The notes under the pieces were generated by a model. That model was not told the DNA's origin. It saw nothing but the letters and a program-made list of their open reading frames with translations, and searched no databases. The translations under genes were made by a program, and so were the position numbers. DNA of 64,000 bases from Candidatus Pantoea deserta (lineage in GTDB: Bacteria; Pseudomonadota; Gammaproteobacteria; Enterobacterales; Enterobacteriaceae). The stretch covers positions 124,001-188,000 of the forward strand of contig NZ_RMVG01000002.1 in assembly GCF_003813865.1 (NCBI RefSeq), given 5' to 3'. Below, one piece after another: positions 1 through 6,863 of the stretch (the stretch's first letter is position 1; every line of letters begins with the position of its first letter).

Positions 1-1
1 T

Positions 2-163
2 TACCAGTTCCGCGACAGCACGGGAACACTCACTATTATCGCGCCGGAAAAAACCTTTGACGGAAAAACCTACAAAGCCGATGACCAGGTGCGCGTCAGC
101 GGCCGCGTACACGGCAAGGGAGAAAAAACGGTTCTGCACGTCACCCAGATTGACGAGCCGTAA
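2..163 (+). CDS. C-terminal part of a BOF/YgiW-YdeI family stress OB-fold protein
   Basis: The window opens inside a gene; 53 codons and a TAA remain. The remnant has the alternating beta pattern of an OB fold, with GTLTIIAPEKTF, then ADDQVRVSGRVHG and a final TVLHVTQI strand ending in DEP. This is typical of the small periplasmic BOF proteins (YgiW/YdeI/OmdA), which are usually about 110-130 residues with a signal peptide and are linked to stress or antimicrobial peptide tolerance. The signal peptide and start lie outside the window, so export cannot be confirmed. It converges on dbpA. Confidence 0.6.
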   Translation, partial: YQFRDSTGTLTIIAPEKTFDGKTYKADDQVRVSGRVHGKGEKTVLHVTQIDEP

Positions 164-174
164 ACGCCCGTAAG

Positions 175-295
175 CTGGCGTGGCGGGGCGTCTCCACGCC
201 AGGCCTTTCAGGGCGGCTCTGCCTTCGGCAACGTGGCGCGCCCGTAAACGCGCTGCGTTGCAGCAAAGCTTGCGGCAGGGTTGCCCGCAGCGCGT
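175..295. repeat. GC-rich inverted repeats between convergent genes
   Basis: Two perfect inverted repeats lie between the BOF-type gene and dbpA. The first has 9-bp arms (CTGGCGTGG at 175-183, CCACGCCAG at 194-202). The second has 10-bp arms (ACGCGCTGCG at 248-257, CGCAGCGCGT at 286-295) enclosing a 28-nt loop. Neither is followed by a long T run. They may end transcription of the two convergent genes or be part of an intergenic repeat. Confidence 0.4.
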
Positions 296-330
296 GCTGC
301 TTCAGATCCTGCCATTAAGACGGGCGGCTG

Positions 331-1713
331 TTAATCCTTTAGCAGAATCGCCCGTACGCTTTTGCCCTTCATTTTCCCCTGTTTTAATTTCACCAGCGCC
401 GCTTTGGCTTCGCTGGCCGTAACGGCAACGTAAGCGTGCGTCGGCGTCATATCGATTTTGCCGATCTGGTCGGCGCGGAAGCCGGCGTCCCCCGTCAGGG
501 CGCCGAGAATATCGCCCGGACGAATTTTCGCTTTGCGTCCGCCGTCGATGCACAGGGTCATCATGGCTGCCGGTAGCGGCTGACGCGCGCTTTTTTTCAG
601 AGCGCTGGCCGCCAGCCAGTTAAGCGGCCGTTGCAGAAAATCTTCCAGCGCATGGGCGCGCGCCATTTCGTCCGCCGCAACGAGACTTACCGCGCAGCCC
701 TGTTCGCCTGCGCGGCCGGTGCGGCCGATACGGTGCACATGCACTTCGGGATCCCACGCCAGCTGATAGTTGACGACCATCGGCAGCGCCTTAATATCCA
801 GCCCGCGCGCCGCGACGTCGGTCGCCACCAGCACGCGCGTGCTGCCGTTAGCGAAGCGGATCAGCACGCGTTCACGCTCGCGCTGCTCCAGATCGCCATG
901 CAGCGCCAGCGCGCTCATCTCCTGCTGGTTAAGCGCGGCGGCGATGTCGTCACACTCGCGTTTGGTATTACAGAACACCACGCAGGATGACGGCTGACGC
1001 TGCGCCAGCAGCCCCTGAAGCAGAGACAGCTTTTCATTCTGGGAGGCTTCGATAAATTGTTGCTCAATAGCGGGCAGTTCGCTGACCTCTTCGGTGGCGA
1101 CGTGCAGGGCATCGCGCTGAAAGCGGGCGCTGAGCGCGGCGATGCTCTCCGGCCAGGTGGCGGAGAAGAGCAGGGTCTGGCGGCTGGCGGGCGTCAGCGC
1201 GGCCACCGCCTCCATATCGTCGCGGAAGCCCATCTCCAGCATACGGTCCGCTTCGTCCAGCACCAGCGTTGTCAGCTGGTCGAGCTTAAGCGTTTCCCGT
1301 TGCAGGTGATCCAGAATGCGGCCCGGCGTGCCGACGACAATATGCGGCGCGTGAACCAGCGAGTCGCGCTGCGCGCTGATGGGCTGGCCGCCGCACAGGG
1401 TCAGGATCTTAATATTGCGGGTAAAGCGCGCCAGCTGACGCAGCACATTGCTGACCTGATCCGCCAGCTCTCGCGTCGGGCAGAGCACCAGCGCCTGGGT
1501 GGCGAAGCGCGCGCTATCAATATGCTGTAGCAGTCCAATGCCGAATGCCGCCGTCTTGCCGCTGCCGGTTTTGGCCTGCGCGCGCACGTCGCGTCGCGCC
1601 AGGATCGCAGGCAGCGTAGCAGCCTGAATGGGCGTCATCTCGGTGTAACCCATTTCGCGCAGATTAGCGATCTGGCTGGCAGGAAGAGTGGTAAGGGTGG
1701 TGAATGCGGTCAC
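331..1713 (-). CDS. dbpA: ATP-dependent 23S rRNA-specific DEAD-box helicase DbpA
   Basis: 460 residues, close to the 457 of E. coli DbpA, with the same GTG start and MTAF N-terminus. Q-motif region and Walker A (AQAKTGSGKT) near residues 45-55, PTRELA, TPGR, DEAD (VLDEADRM), SAT, and in the second RecA domain ARGLD and HRIGRTGRAG. The last ~75 residues form the DbpA RNA-binding domain (TLCIDGGRKAKIRPGDILGA), which in E. coli recognises hairpin 92 of 23S rRNA during 50S assembly. It stands alone on the minus strand. Identification is firm. Confidence 0.97.
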   Translation of the reverse strand: MTAFTTLTTLPASQIANLREMGYTEMTPIQAATLPAILARRDVRAQAKTGSGKTAAFGIGLLQHIDSARFATQALVLCPTRELADQVSNVLRQLARFTRNIKILTLCGGQPISAQRDSLVHAPHIVVGTPGRILDHLQRETLKLDQLTTLVLDEADRMLEMGFRDDMEAVAALTPASRQTLLFSATWPESIAALSARFQRDALHVATEEVSELPAIEQQFIEASQNEKLSLLQGLLAQRQPSSCVVFCNTKRECDDIAAALNQQEMSALALHGDLEQRERERVLIRFANGSTRVLVATDVAARGLDIKALPMVVNYQLAWDPEVHVHRIGRTGRAGEQGCAVSLVAADEMARAHALEDFLQRPLNWLAASALKKSARQPLPAAMMTLCIDGGRKAKIRPGDILGALTGDAGFRADQIGKIDMTPTHAYVAVTASEAKAALVKLKQGKMKGKSVRAILLKD

Positions 1714-2123
1714 AGGCGGCCTCGGCGGCTAAAAGGTGGTCGAAAAAGAGCGCGGCAAGTCTGGCAGAATGCGCGGCGCGCGGCAACCTGCTTGCAAAGG
1801 TTATCTGCGCGAAAGCATTCGCGTCAGGTCCCTTAGGAATAACCCGAAGATAGATGAGAATGCGTGTTATTTTCTAATGTTTTTCGGGGTAAATGAACTT
1901 TTTGTGCACTTTTTGCTATATCTGTAAGTCCAGTGTTAACTTTATAAGAGGTGGAATGTAAAAATTAATTCCTTTTTGCATCAGATAAATCCTGTTTTTT
2001 TGCTCCAGAAAAAGAATTAACCATTAAAAAAACTCCACGGTCTGGCCGATAAAATAATTACGGTAATTGCTTTATATTTAGCGCGCCATACTTCTATTAC
2101 AACGACAGTTTGAGGGTTTTCCA
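1714..2123. other. Intergenic region, AT-rich toward the right
   Basis: 410 bases between the divergent dbpA and the small gene at 2124. No convincing gene: a 63-codon plus-strand frame (1736-1927) has no ribosome site and no recognisable content. Bases from about 1850 are markedly AT-rich compared with the neighbourhood. A near-perfect palindrome AATTAC-G-GTAATT lies at 2056-2068 just before TTTATATTTA (2071-2080), a plausible -10 area for the downstream gene. The palindrome may be an operator; this is inference. Confidence 0.4.
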
Positions 2124-2336
2124 TTGAGTAATATTGCCCAGGGATCACATGACGACGTGCTGAAAATTGTGGGTCGTGCAGTGCTTACGCTGCATGTCCA
2201 CGGTGAAAGCCTGTCGGCTGACAAGGTTGTCTCAATGATCGGCTGTTATGCCGAAAATGCAGAACAGCAACAGCAGCCGCTGTTTGCGCTGGCGATGGAA
2301 ATGATGACCACAGAAAAATGGGCGAAAAGCGCATAA
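2124..2336 (+). CDS. Small protein, possibly YmgB/AriR-like connector
   Basis: 70 residues from a TTG start, chosen because GAGGG (2112-2116) sits 7 bases upstream. No signal peptide or membrane segment. The pattern of a helix with VGRAVLTLHVHGESLS followed by an isoleucine/valine-rich helix and a Gln-rich turn recalls the YmgB/AriR/YcgZ family of small two-component connectors (Rcs and biofilm control in E. coli), but similarity is weak. A second, better candidate for this family lies at 10158-10406. The gene is monocistronic, with a strong terminator after it. Function is uncertain. Confidence 0.6.
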   Translation: MSNIAQGSHDDVLKIVGRAVLTLHVHGESLSADKVVSMIGCYAENAEQQQQPLFALAMEMMTTEKWAKSA

Positions 2337-2355
2337 CGCTATAGCCTGGTGTGCC

Positions 2356-2380
2356 AAGCCTCCACCGGGAGGCTTTTTTA
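2356..2380 (+). terminator. Rho-independent terminator of the small YmgB-like gene
   Basis: 8-bp stem AAGCCTCC (2356-2363) / GGAGGCTT (2368-2375) with ACCG loop, followed by a run of T to 2379. Confidence 0.85.
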
Positions 2381-2410
2381 TTTCCGCTTCCCCGACGTTC
2401 GTCTCTTCCC

Positions 2411-2429
2411 AGATTGGTCCTACCAATCT
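2411..2429. promoter_or_regulatory. LldR-type operator O1
   Basis: Perfect palindrome with 8-bp arms AGATTGGT / ACCAATCT around CCT. The core TTGGTnnnACCAA matches the operator type of FadR-subfamily regulators LldR and PdhR. It lies about 160 bases upstream of lldR, and a second site lies at 2538-2554. This paired arrangement resembles the two operators flanking the E. coli lld promoter. Confidence 0.8.
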
Positions 2430-2537
2430 CGTTTTCTGCTGGATTTTCGTCACAAAAGCAACAATCCCCAGGGCAAAACGGTTGCCTGAAATTAACAGAA
2501 CATTAACTATCAGCCTCATCTACCCTGTTGTGAGCCT

Positions 2538-2554
2538 TTTTGGTCAGACCAAAA
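2538..2554. promoter_or_regulatory. LldR-type operator O2
   Basis: Palindrome TTTTGGT (2538-2544) CAG ACCAAAA (2548-2554), same TTGGTnnnACCA core as O1. It ends about 20 bases before the lldR start, so bound repressor would block promoter clearance or loop with O1. Confidence 0.75.
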
Positions 2555-2572
2555 GGCACGCGTTTTGCGGAC

Positions 2573-3346
2573 ATGACCATGATCGACTCAACACCTGACC
2601 TTGCAGAGCACCTCGTCGTGCGGCTCCGACGCTACATTCAGCAGCACAGGCTAGAGCCGGGGATGAAACTGCCGGCTGAACGTCAGCTTGCCGCGGAGCT
2701 TGGCGTCTCGCGCTCGTCGCTGCGCGAAGCGTTACAGCAGCTGGTCAGCAGCGGCATGCTGATAAGCCGCCGCGGCGGCGGCACCTGGCTGCGTCAGCCG
2801 CTTGCGCCCTGGTCAGAACAGCGCATCGTCGCCCCTGTGCGCGAACTGCTACAGGATGACCCGGACTACCGTTACGACATTCTTGAGGCGCGCCACGCCA
2901 TAGAGGCGAGCACCGCCTGGTACGCCGCTCAGCGCGCGACCGACGCGGATAAAGAGCGGCTCAGGCTGGCTTTCGACGCCACGCTGAAACTCACAGAGCG
3001 CGACGATCCCGACCTGGCCGCGCAGGCCGATGTGCGCTTCCATCTCGCTATCGCCGAGGCATCGCACAATGTGGTGCTGCTACAGACGATGCGCGGTTTT
3101 TTTGAACTGCTGCAATCCTCTGTGTTACAGAGCCGTCAGCGTATGTACAGCCAGCCGCTGATCTTCGCCCGCCTCACCGGGCAGCATCAGCATCTGCTTG
3201 AGGCGATCCTCGCCGGGGATGCCGATGAAGCGCGCCGCGCGGCGATGGAGCACCTGAGTTTTGTTCACGCTACCCTGAAAAGCCTGCATGAAGACGAAGC
3301 CCGGCAGGCGCGCAGCGCGCGTCTGCCGGGCGATCATCCTGTTTAA
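2573..3346 (+). CDS. lldR: L-lactate-responsive GntR/FadR-family regulator LldR
   Basis: 257 residues from ATG 2573 (ATG 2579 is equally possible; the longer TTG frame at 2540 starts inside operator O2 and is unlikely). The N-terminal winged helix-turn-helix contains GMKLPAERQLAAELGVSR and SLREAL; the C-terminal all-helical FCD domain has EARHAIEASTAW, ADVRFHLAIAEASHN and HLSFVH, the metal/ligand histidine pattern of FadR-subfamily regulators. Strong resemblance to E. coli LldR (258 residues), which represses or activates lactate use according to L-lactate. Located 18 bp before lldD and preceded by two matching operators, implying autoregulation of an lldRD operon. In E. coli lldP precedes lldR; it is absent here. 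Confidence 0.93.
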   Translation: MTMIDSTPDLAEHLVVRLRRYIQQHRLEPGMKLPAERQLAAELGVSRSSLREALQQLVSSGMLISRRGGGTWLRQPLAPWSEQRIVAPVRELLQDDPDYRYDILEARHAIEASTAWYAAQRATDADKERLRLAFDATLKLTERDDPDLAAQADVRFHLAIAEASHNVVLLQTMRGFFELLQSSVLQSRQRMYSQPLIFARLTGQHQHLLEAILAGDADEARRAAMEHLSFVHATLKSLHEDEARQARSARLPGDHPV

Positions 3347-3364
3347 ACGCAAGGAAAACGCCTT

Positions 3365-4552
3365 ATGATCATCTCTGCCGCCAGTGACTACCGCGCCGCC
3401 GCGCAGCGGATTCTGCCGCCCTTTCTGTTCCACTATATCGATGGCGGCGCCTACAGCGAGCGTACGCTACAGCGCAACGTTGAGGATCTCGCCGACGTGG
3501 CGCTGCGCCAGCGCGTGCTGAAAAATATGTCCCAGCTCAGCCTGGAAACGCGCCTGTTCAACGAAACCCTGGCGATGCCCGTTGCGCTGGCGCCCGTGGG
3601 GCTGTGCGGCATGTATGCGCGACGGGGTGAAGTGCAGGCGGCGCGAGCGGCGGCGCTGAAGGGCATCCCTTTTACGCTGTCGACGGTTTCCGTCTGTCCG
3701 ATTGAAGAGGTGGCGCCCGCGATCAACCGCCCGATGTGGTTCCAGCTCTATGTGCTGCGCGACCGCGGCTTTATGCGCAACGCGCTGGAGCGCGCCAAAG
3801 CGGCAGGCTGCTCGACCCTGGTTTTCACCGTCGATATGCCCACGCCCGGCGCGCGCTATCGCGACGCTCACTCCGGCATGAGCGGGCAGCACGCCGCGCT
3901 GCGCCGCTACTGGCAGGCGGCGACCCATCCGCAGTGGGCCTGGGATGTAGGCCTGCATGGCCGCCCGCACGATCTGGGCAATATCTCCACCTATCTCGGT
4001 CAGCCGACCGGACTGGAGGATTACATCGGCTGGCTGGCGAAGAATTTCGATCCCTCGATCTCCTGGCGCGATCTGGAGTGGATCCGCGAATTCTGGGACG
4101 GTCCGATGGTGATCAAGGGGATCCTCGATCCTGAAGATGCCCGCGATGCGGTGCGTTTTGGCGCGGACGGCATTGTGGTCTCGAACCACGGCGGCCGCCA
4201 GCTCGACGGGGTGCTGTCGACGGCGCGCGCGCTGCCTGCCATTGCCGATGCGGTGAAAGGCGATATTACGCTGCTGGCCGACAGCGGCATTCGCAACGGG
4301 CTGGACGTGGTGCGCATGATTGCGCTGGGGGCTGACAGCGTGCTGCTGGGGCGCGCCTGGCTTTACGCGCTGGCGACCCACGGCCAGCGCGGCGTGGAGA
4401 ATTTACTGACGCTGATTGAAAAAGAGATGCGCGTGGCCATGACCCTGACCGGAGCCAACAGTGTCAGTGACATTACGCGCGACTCGCTGGTGGAAGCCAG
4501 CGCGCTGCTCAATATCGCAGCAGAAGCGCCGCGTCCCCGCGCCGTCAGCTGA
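3365..4552 (+). CDS. lldD: FMN-dependent L-lactate dehydrogenase
   Basis: 395 residues (E. coli LldD 396). Oxidises L-lactate to pyruvate at the inner face of the cytoplasmic membrane, passing electrons to quinone. Visible landmarks of the alpha-hydroxyacid oxidase family: [11 protein letters not shown] at the N-terminus, [14 protein letters not shown], the FMN-binding WFQLYV, the catalytic histidine in [11 protein letters not shown], and [19 protein letters not shown] for phosphate binding. ATG at 3365 follows AAGGAAAA closely. Second gene of lldRD; no terminator follows before osmC. Confidence 0.97.
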   Translation: MIISAASDYRAAAQRILPPFLFHYIDGGAYSERTLQRNVEDLADVALRQRVLKNMSQLSLETRLFNETLAMPVALAPVGLCGMYARRGEVQAARAAALKGIPFTLSTVSVCPIEEVAPAINRPMWFQLYVLRDRGFMRNALERAKAAGCSTLVFTVDMPTPGARYRDAHSGMSGQHAALRRYWQAATHPQWAWDVGLHGRPHDLGNISTYLGQPTGLEDYIGWLAKNFDPSISWRDLEWIREFWDGPMVIKGILDPEDARDAVRFGADGIVVSNHGGRQLDGVLSTARALPAIADAVKGDITLLADSGIRNGLDVVRMIALGADSVLLGRAWLYALATHGQRGVENLLTLIEKEMRVAMTLTGANSVSDITRDSLVEASALLNIAAEAPRPRAVS

Positions 4553-4558
4553 GCCTTG

Positions 4559-4567
4559 TCTATACTT
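4559..4567 (+). promoter_or_regulatory. Candidate sigma-S-like -10 element for osmC
   Basis: CTATACTT (TATACT at 4561-4566) about 30 bases before the osmC start, without a recognisable -35 box. A C immediately before TATACT is typical of RpoS-preferred promoters, and osmC is RpoS-controlled in E. coli. Inference from motif only. Confidence 0.4.
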
Positions 4568-4596
4568 ATTCACTGTTAACCAACAGGAGGAAGGAT

Positions 4597-5025
4597 ATGA
4601 CTATTCACAAGCAAGGTTCGGCGCACTGGGAAGGCGATATTAAAGGAAAAGGCACCGTCAGCACCGAAAGCGGCGTGCTGAGCCAGACGCCGTACGGCTT
4701 CAACACCCGCTTTGAAGGCGCGAAGGGCACCAATCCGGAAGAGCTGATTGGCGCGGCGCACGCGGCCTGTTTCTCTATGGCGCTGTCGCTGATGCTGGGC
4801 AACGCGGGCCACAAAGCGGAAAGCATCGACACCACCGCCGACGTGTCGCTGGACAAAAAGGGCGACGGCTTCGCCATTACTAAAGTGGCGTTGACCAGCA
4901 CCATCAGCCTGCCGGGCATTGAAGACGCCGCGTTTGATGAGATTATTCAGAAGGCGAAAGCGGGCTGCCCGGTGTCTCAGGTGCTGAATGCCGAGATCAC
5001 CCTCGACTATACCCTGAATAATTGA
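4597..5025 (+). CDS. osmC: Organic hydroperoxidase, osmotically inducible OsmC
   Basis: 142 residues (E. coli 143). Reduces organic hydroperoxides via two cysteines. The two redox cysteines are present in the expected family contexts: HAACFSMALS and KAGCPVSQVL. N-terminal HWEGDIKGKGTVSTESG and the central ENPEELIGAAH-like segment (NPEELIGAAH) are typical. ATG chosen after an AGGAGGAAGG ribosome site. Followed by a terminator, so it forms its own unit. Confidence 0.97.
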   Translation: MTIHKQGSAHWEGDIKGKGTVSTESGVLSQTPYGFNTRFEGAKGTNPEELIGAAHAACFSMALSLMLGNAGHKAESIDTTADVSLDKKGDGFAITKVALTSTISLPGIEDAAFDEIIQKAKAGCPVSQVLNAEITLDYTLNN

Positions 5026-5093
5026 TCCAGCCGGTCGCCCTGAATCGGCGATCGCACTATGCTGGCTTACACTGGTTCTGATGAACCGCAATG

Positions 5094-5118
5094 GATGCGC
5101 CCTGGGGCGCATCTTTTC
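5094..5118 (+). terminator. Terminator after osmC
   Basis: Stem GATGCGCC / GGCGCATC (5094-5113) followed by TTTTCTTT. It lies just before the yniD ribosome site, so yniD needs either readthrough or a promoter inside this hairpin area. Confidence 0.65.
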
Positions 5119-5140
5119 TTTCTGCGGAAGGAGAGTAAGC

Positions 5141-5248
5141 GTGGCGAAATATCTGGCGGCAAAGAAACACTGGAAGATGGTGCTGGTATTGCTCTGTATT
5201 TGCGGTGCGTTAATGCTGATTCGATGGGCGGCGATGATATGGGCATAA
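5141..5248 (+). CDS. yniD: Small membrane protein YniD
   Basis: 35 residues from GTG 5141, preceded by AAGGAGAG at good spacing. The sequence KHWKMVLVLLCICGAL then a second hydrophobic half ending RWAAMIWA closely resembles E. coli YniD, an uncharacterised 35-residue inner-membrane protein, from memory. One transmembrane helix is expected at residues 11-34 with the basic N-terminus (AAKKHWK) in the cytoplasm. Its end overlaps the next small frame by 10 bases, suggesting translational coupling. Confidence 0.8.
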   Translation: MAKYLAAKKHWKMVLVLLCICGALMLIRWAAMIWA

Positions 5249-5358
5249 AGGAGTGGGTCTGCCGCCACAAACTCGGTGTGTTAGCGATGGTGATACTGGC
5301 GCTGGAGCTGATTCACTTTCTGCTGACCGCCTCCTGGTTACCCTGGGTTTCTCACTGA
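5239..5358 (+). CDS. Putative 39-residue membrane protein coupled to yniD
   Basis: ATG 5239 overlaps the yniD stop by 10 bases. The product begins MGIKEWVCRHK, a short basic segment, then one hydrophobic stretch (LGVLAMVILALELIHFLL) and a short tail ending WLPWVSH. The geometry (basic N-terminus, single helix) is the same as for YniD. No family is recognised. The next gene on the other strand ends 7 bases after its stop, leaving a tight convergent junction as expected for two real genes. Start could also be an internal GTG or ATG. Confidence 0.5.
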   Translation: MGIKEWVCRHKLGVLAMVILALELIHFLLTASWLPWVSH

Positions 5359-5364
5359 ACCCCC

Positions 5365-5610
5365 TCACACGTATTCACGATCCTGCTCGCGCTGTCTGGC
5401 GCGAATATCGCTGCGCGCGATACGGTACGCTTTGCCCGGATCGCCTGCGACAAACTCAAAGGTCGGCGAATAATAAAACGGCAGCCAGCCGCCGTAGCCG
5501 CTCTCCCACTCCCAGCGAACCGGGCAGGGCCAGAGAATGCCGTCATACAAAATGTAATAAACCCAGCGTCCAGTGGGACGGCGGGGGCGTGGTGTTTTCA
5601 TGGGAATCAC
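5365..5610 (-). CDS. Conserved-looking hypothetical protein, aromatic-rich
   Basis: 81 residues from GTG 5610 or 78 from ATG 5601. The basic Pro/Arg N-terminus (MKTPRPRRPTGRW) is followed by a very aromatic core (VYYILYDGILWPCPVRWEW, GYGGWLPFYYSPTFEF) and a charged tail. No signal peptide and no clear membrane helix. I do not recognise the family. The composition is not that of a shadow frame and no competing gene occupies the region, which supports it being real. Ribosome site is poor for both starts. Confidence 0.5.
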   Translation of the reverse strand: MIPMKTPRPRRPTGRWVYYILYDGILWPCPVRWEWESGYGGWLPFYYSPTFEFVAGDPGKAYRIARSDIRARQREQDREYV

Positions 5611-5710
5611 AACGATAATGGTTTAAAACAGCTTATATTTTGAACGCTGATGCCGCTGACCGCAACGTTAAAACTGTCTCTTTTTTGCTCATATTGATCT
5701 CAGGTCCTGA

Positions 5711-5881
5711 TTAGCGATGCACTTCGCCGCACAGCAGGACCACGTTAGGCCGTACTTTATGGATGCGATCGGCCATAGTTTCACAGGCCGCTTTAGTCGG
5801 ATAAATACGCTCCGATACCGGCAGGGCATCACAGGCGTCATGGCCGCAGGCGCTCACTAACAACACAAATCCAATCAACAT
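5711..5881 (-). CDS. Small secreted or lipoprotein-like cysteine-containing protein
   Basis: 56 residues. ATG 5881 is preceded by AAAGGAG with 8-base spacing. The N-terminus MLIGFVLLVSACGHDAC is hydrophobic and contains a lipobox-like VSAC, but lacks the usual basic residues before the hydrophobic run. The mature part has four further cysteines or near pairs (C17, C33, C51 by count) and would be oxidised if exported. The general plan resembles small DUF1482-type proteins, though I cannot assign it. Monocistronic. Confidence 0.6.
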   Translation of the reverse strand: MLIGFVLLVSACGHDACDALPVSERIYPTKAACETMADRIHKVRPNVVLLCGEVHR

Positions 5882-5998
5882 GGCTCGACTCCTTTACACG
5901 GTCTCGTTGGTACGGACTGTGATGCATATGATCCTTTTTTACGATCCAGTATAGACAAAGGTGTCGGCTCGACGTTATCAACCTGAGCGGTAAGGCGA

Positions 5999-6646
5999 TC
6001 AGGAGAAAAACCAGGCGGGCAGCAGGGCGATAAGATTATTAAGCGTATGCAGAAAAACAGGCAGGGCCAGGCTGTTGCTGCGCAGGCGGGCATAGCAGAG
6101 CAGCAGCGAGAAAAGCGTCAGCGCCACCAGCGTCTCCCAGTGCACATACTGAGTGTGCATGGCGGCGAACAGCAGCGAGGTCAGCAGCATACAGGCAAAG
6201 CGGCTGCGCGGCGCCCACAGCAAAAAAGCCTGAAGCAAAAAGCCGCGAAACAGCACCTCTTCAAACACCGGCGCCAGCAAGACGGCGGTCAGCAGCAGAA
6301 TAAGCATCGAGTTGCGCCCCTGCTGCGCCTGCTCCACCAGCCAGCCTTCGGGCTGTAAAAACTGGGTCTGCGCGGCCATCAGCGCAAAAAGCGCGAAAAT
6401 AAACAGCAGCGTCTGACGAATGCGCAGCTCGCCCAGCGGCAGATCGTTGCGGCGCTGGCAGTAGAAGCGATAAAGCGGATAGATCACAGCAAATTCAAAC
6501 AGGCAGAGCACCGGCACCAGAAGTCCGTCGTTACGCAGCACGCCGTAATTAGGAAACAGCGTTATCAGCATCGTCACGAGGTAATAGATCACAAAGCTGC
6601 CGACGTAGAACAGCGTCAACGTCACTCTGTCGGGATTGGTGTTCAT
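5999..6646 (-). CDS. CPBP-family intramembrane metalloprotease
   Basis: 215 residues from ATG 6646; the longer frame to 6676 adds ten residues without support. Multi-pass membrane protein with the CPBP/CAAX-protease (Abi) motifs: FEEVLFRGFL (EExxxR) around two thirds along, AAMHTQY (second histidine motif) and the C-terminal VFLHTLNN. The family includes Rce1-type prenyl proteases and bacteriocin self-immunity proteins; bacterial members mostly have unknown substrates. It is isolated, with no bacteriocin-like gene beside it. Confidence 0.85.
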   Translation of the reverse strand: MNTNPDRVTLTLFYVGSFVIYYLVTMLITLFPNYGVLRNDGLLVPVLCLFEFAVIYPLYRFYCQRRNDLPLGELRIRQTLLFIFALFALMAAQTQFLQPEGWLVEQAQQGRNSMLILLLTAVLLAPVFEEVLFRGFLLQAFLLWAPRSRFACMLLTSLLFAAMHTQYVHWETLVALTLFSLLLCYARLRSNSLALPVFLHTLNNLIALLPAWFFS

Positions 6647-6863
6647 AGGCGACCCAGCCAGCGAAGGAAAGCGCATAGTAGCAACGCGCCCGATCCCTGT
6701 CGAGGGAGGCGCGCGTACAAACTTAGCGCAGGAAATTCCGCCCTCAGGCTAAAACCGCGCAGCGGCGCGCCGATAACGGCTTAAACCTGTTCGGAAGCGC
6801 TCTGCCGGTAGAAGGCGACGCGTTAGCCGGACGAATTTTATCGCTTAGTTGTGAGCGCTTCTG

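Noticed and set aside
1736-1927. 63-codon plus-strand frame between dbpA and the next gene
   Set aside because: No ribosome site and no family resemblance; the hydrophobic end looks like chance in an AT-rich region.
2540-2572. Extended N-terminus of LldR from TTG 2540
   Set aside because: It would start inside operator O2 and add residues absent from known LldR.
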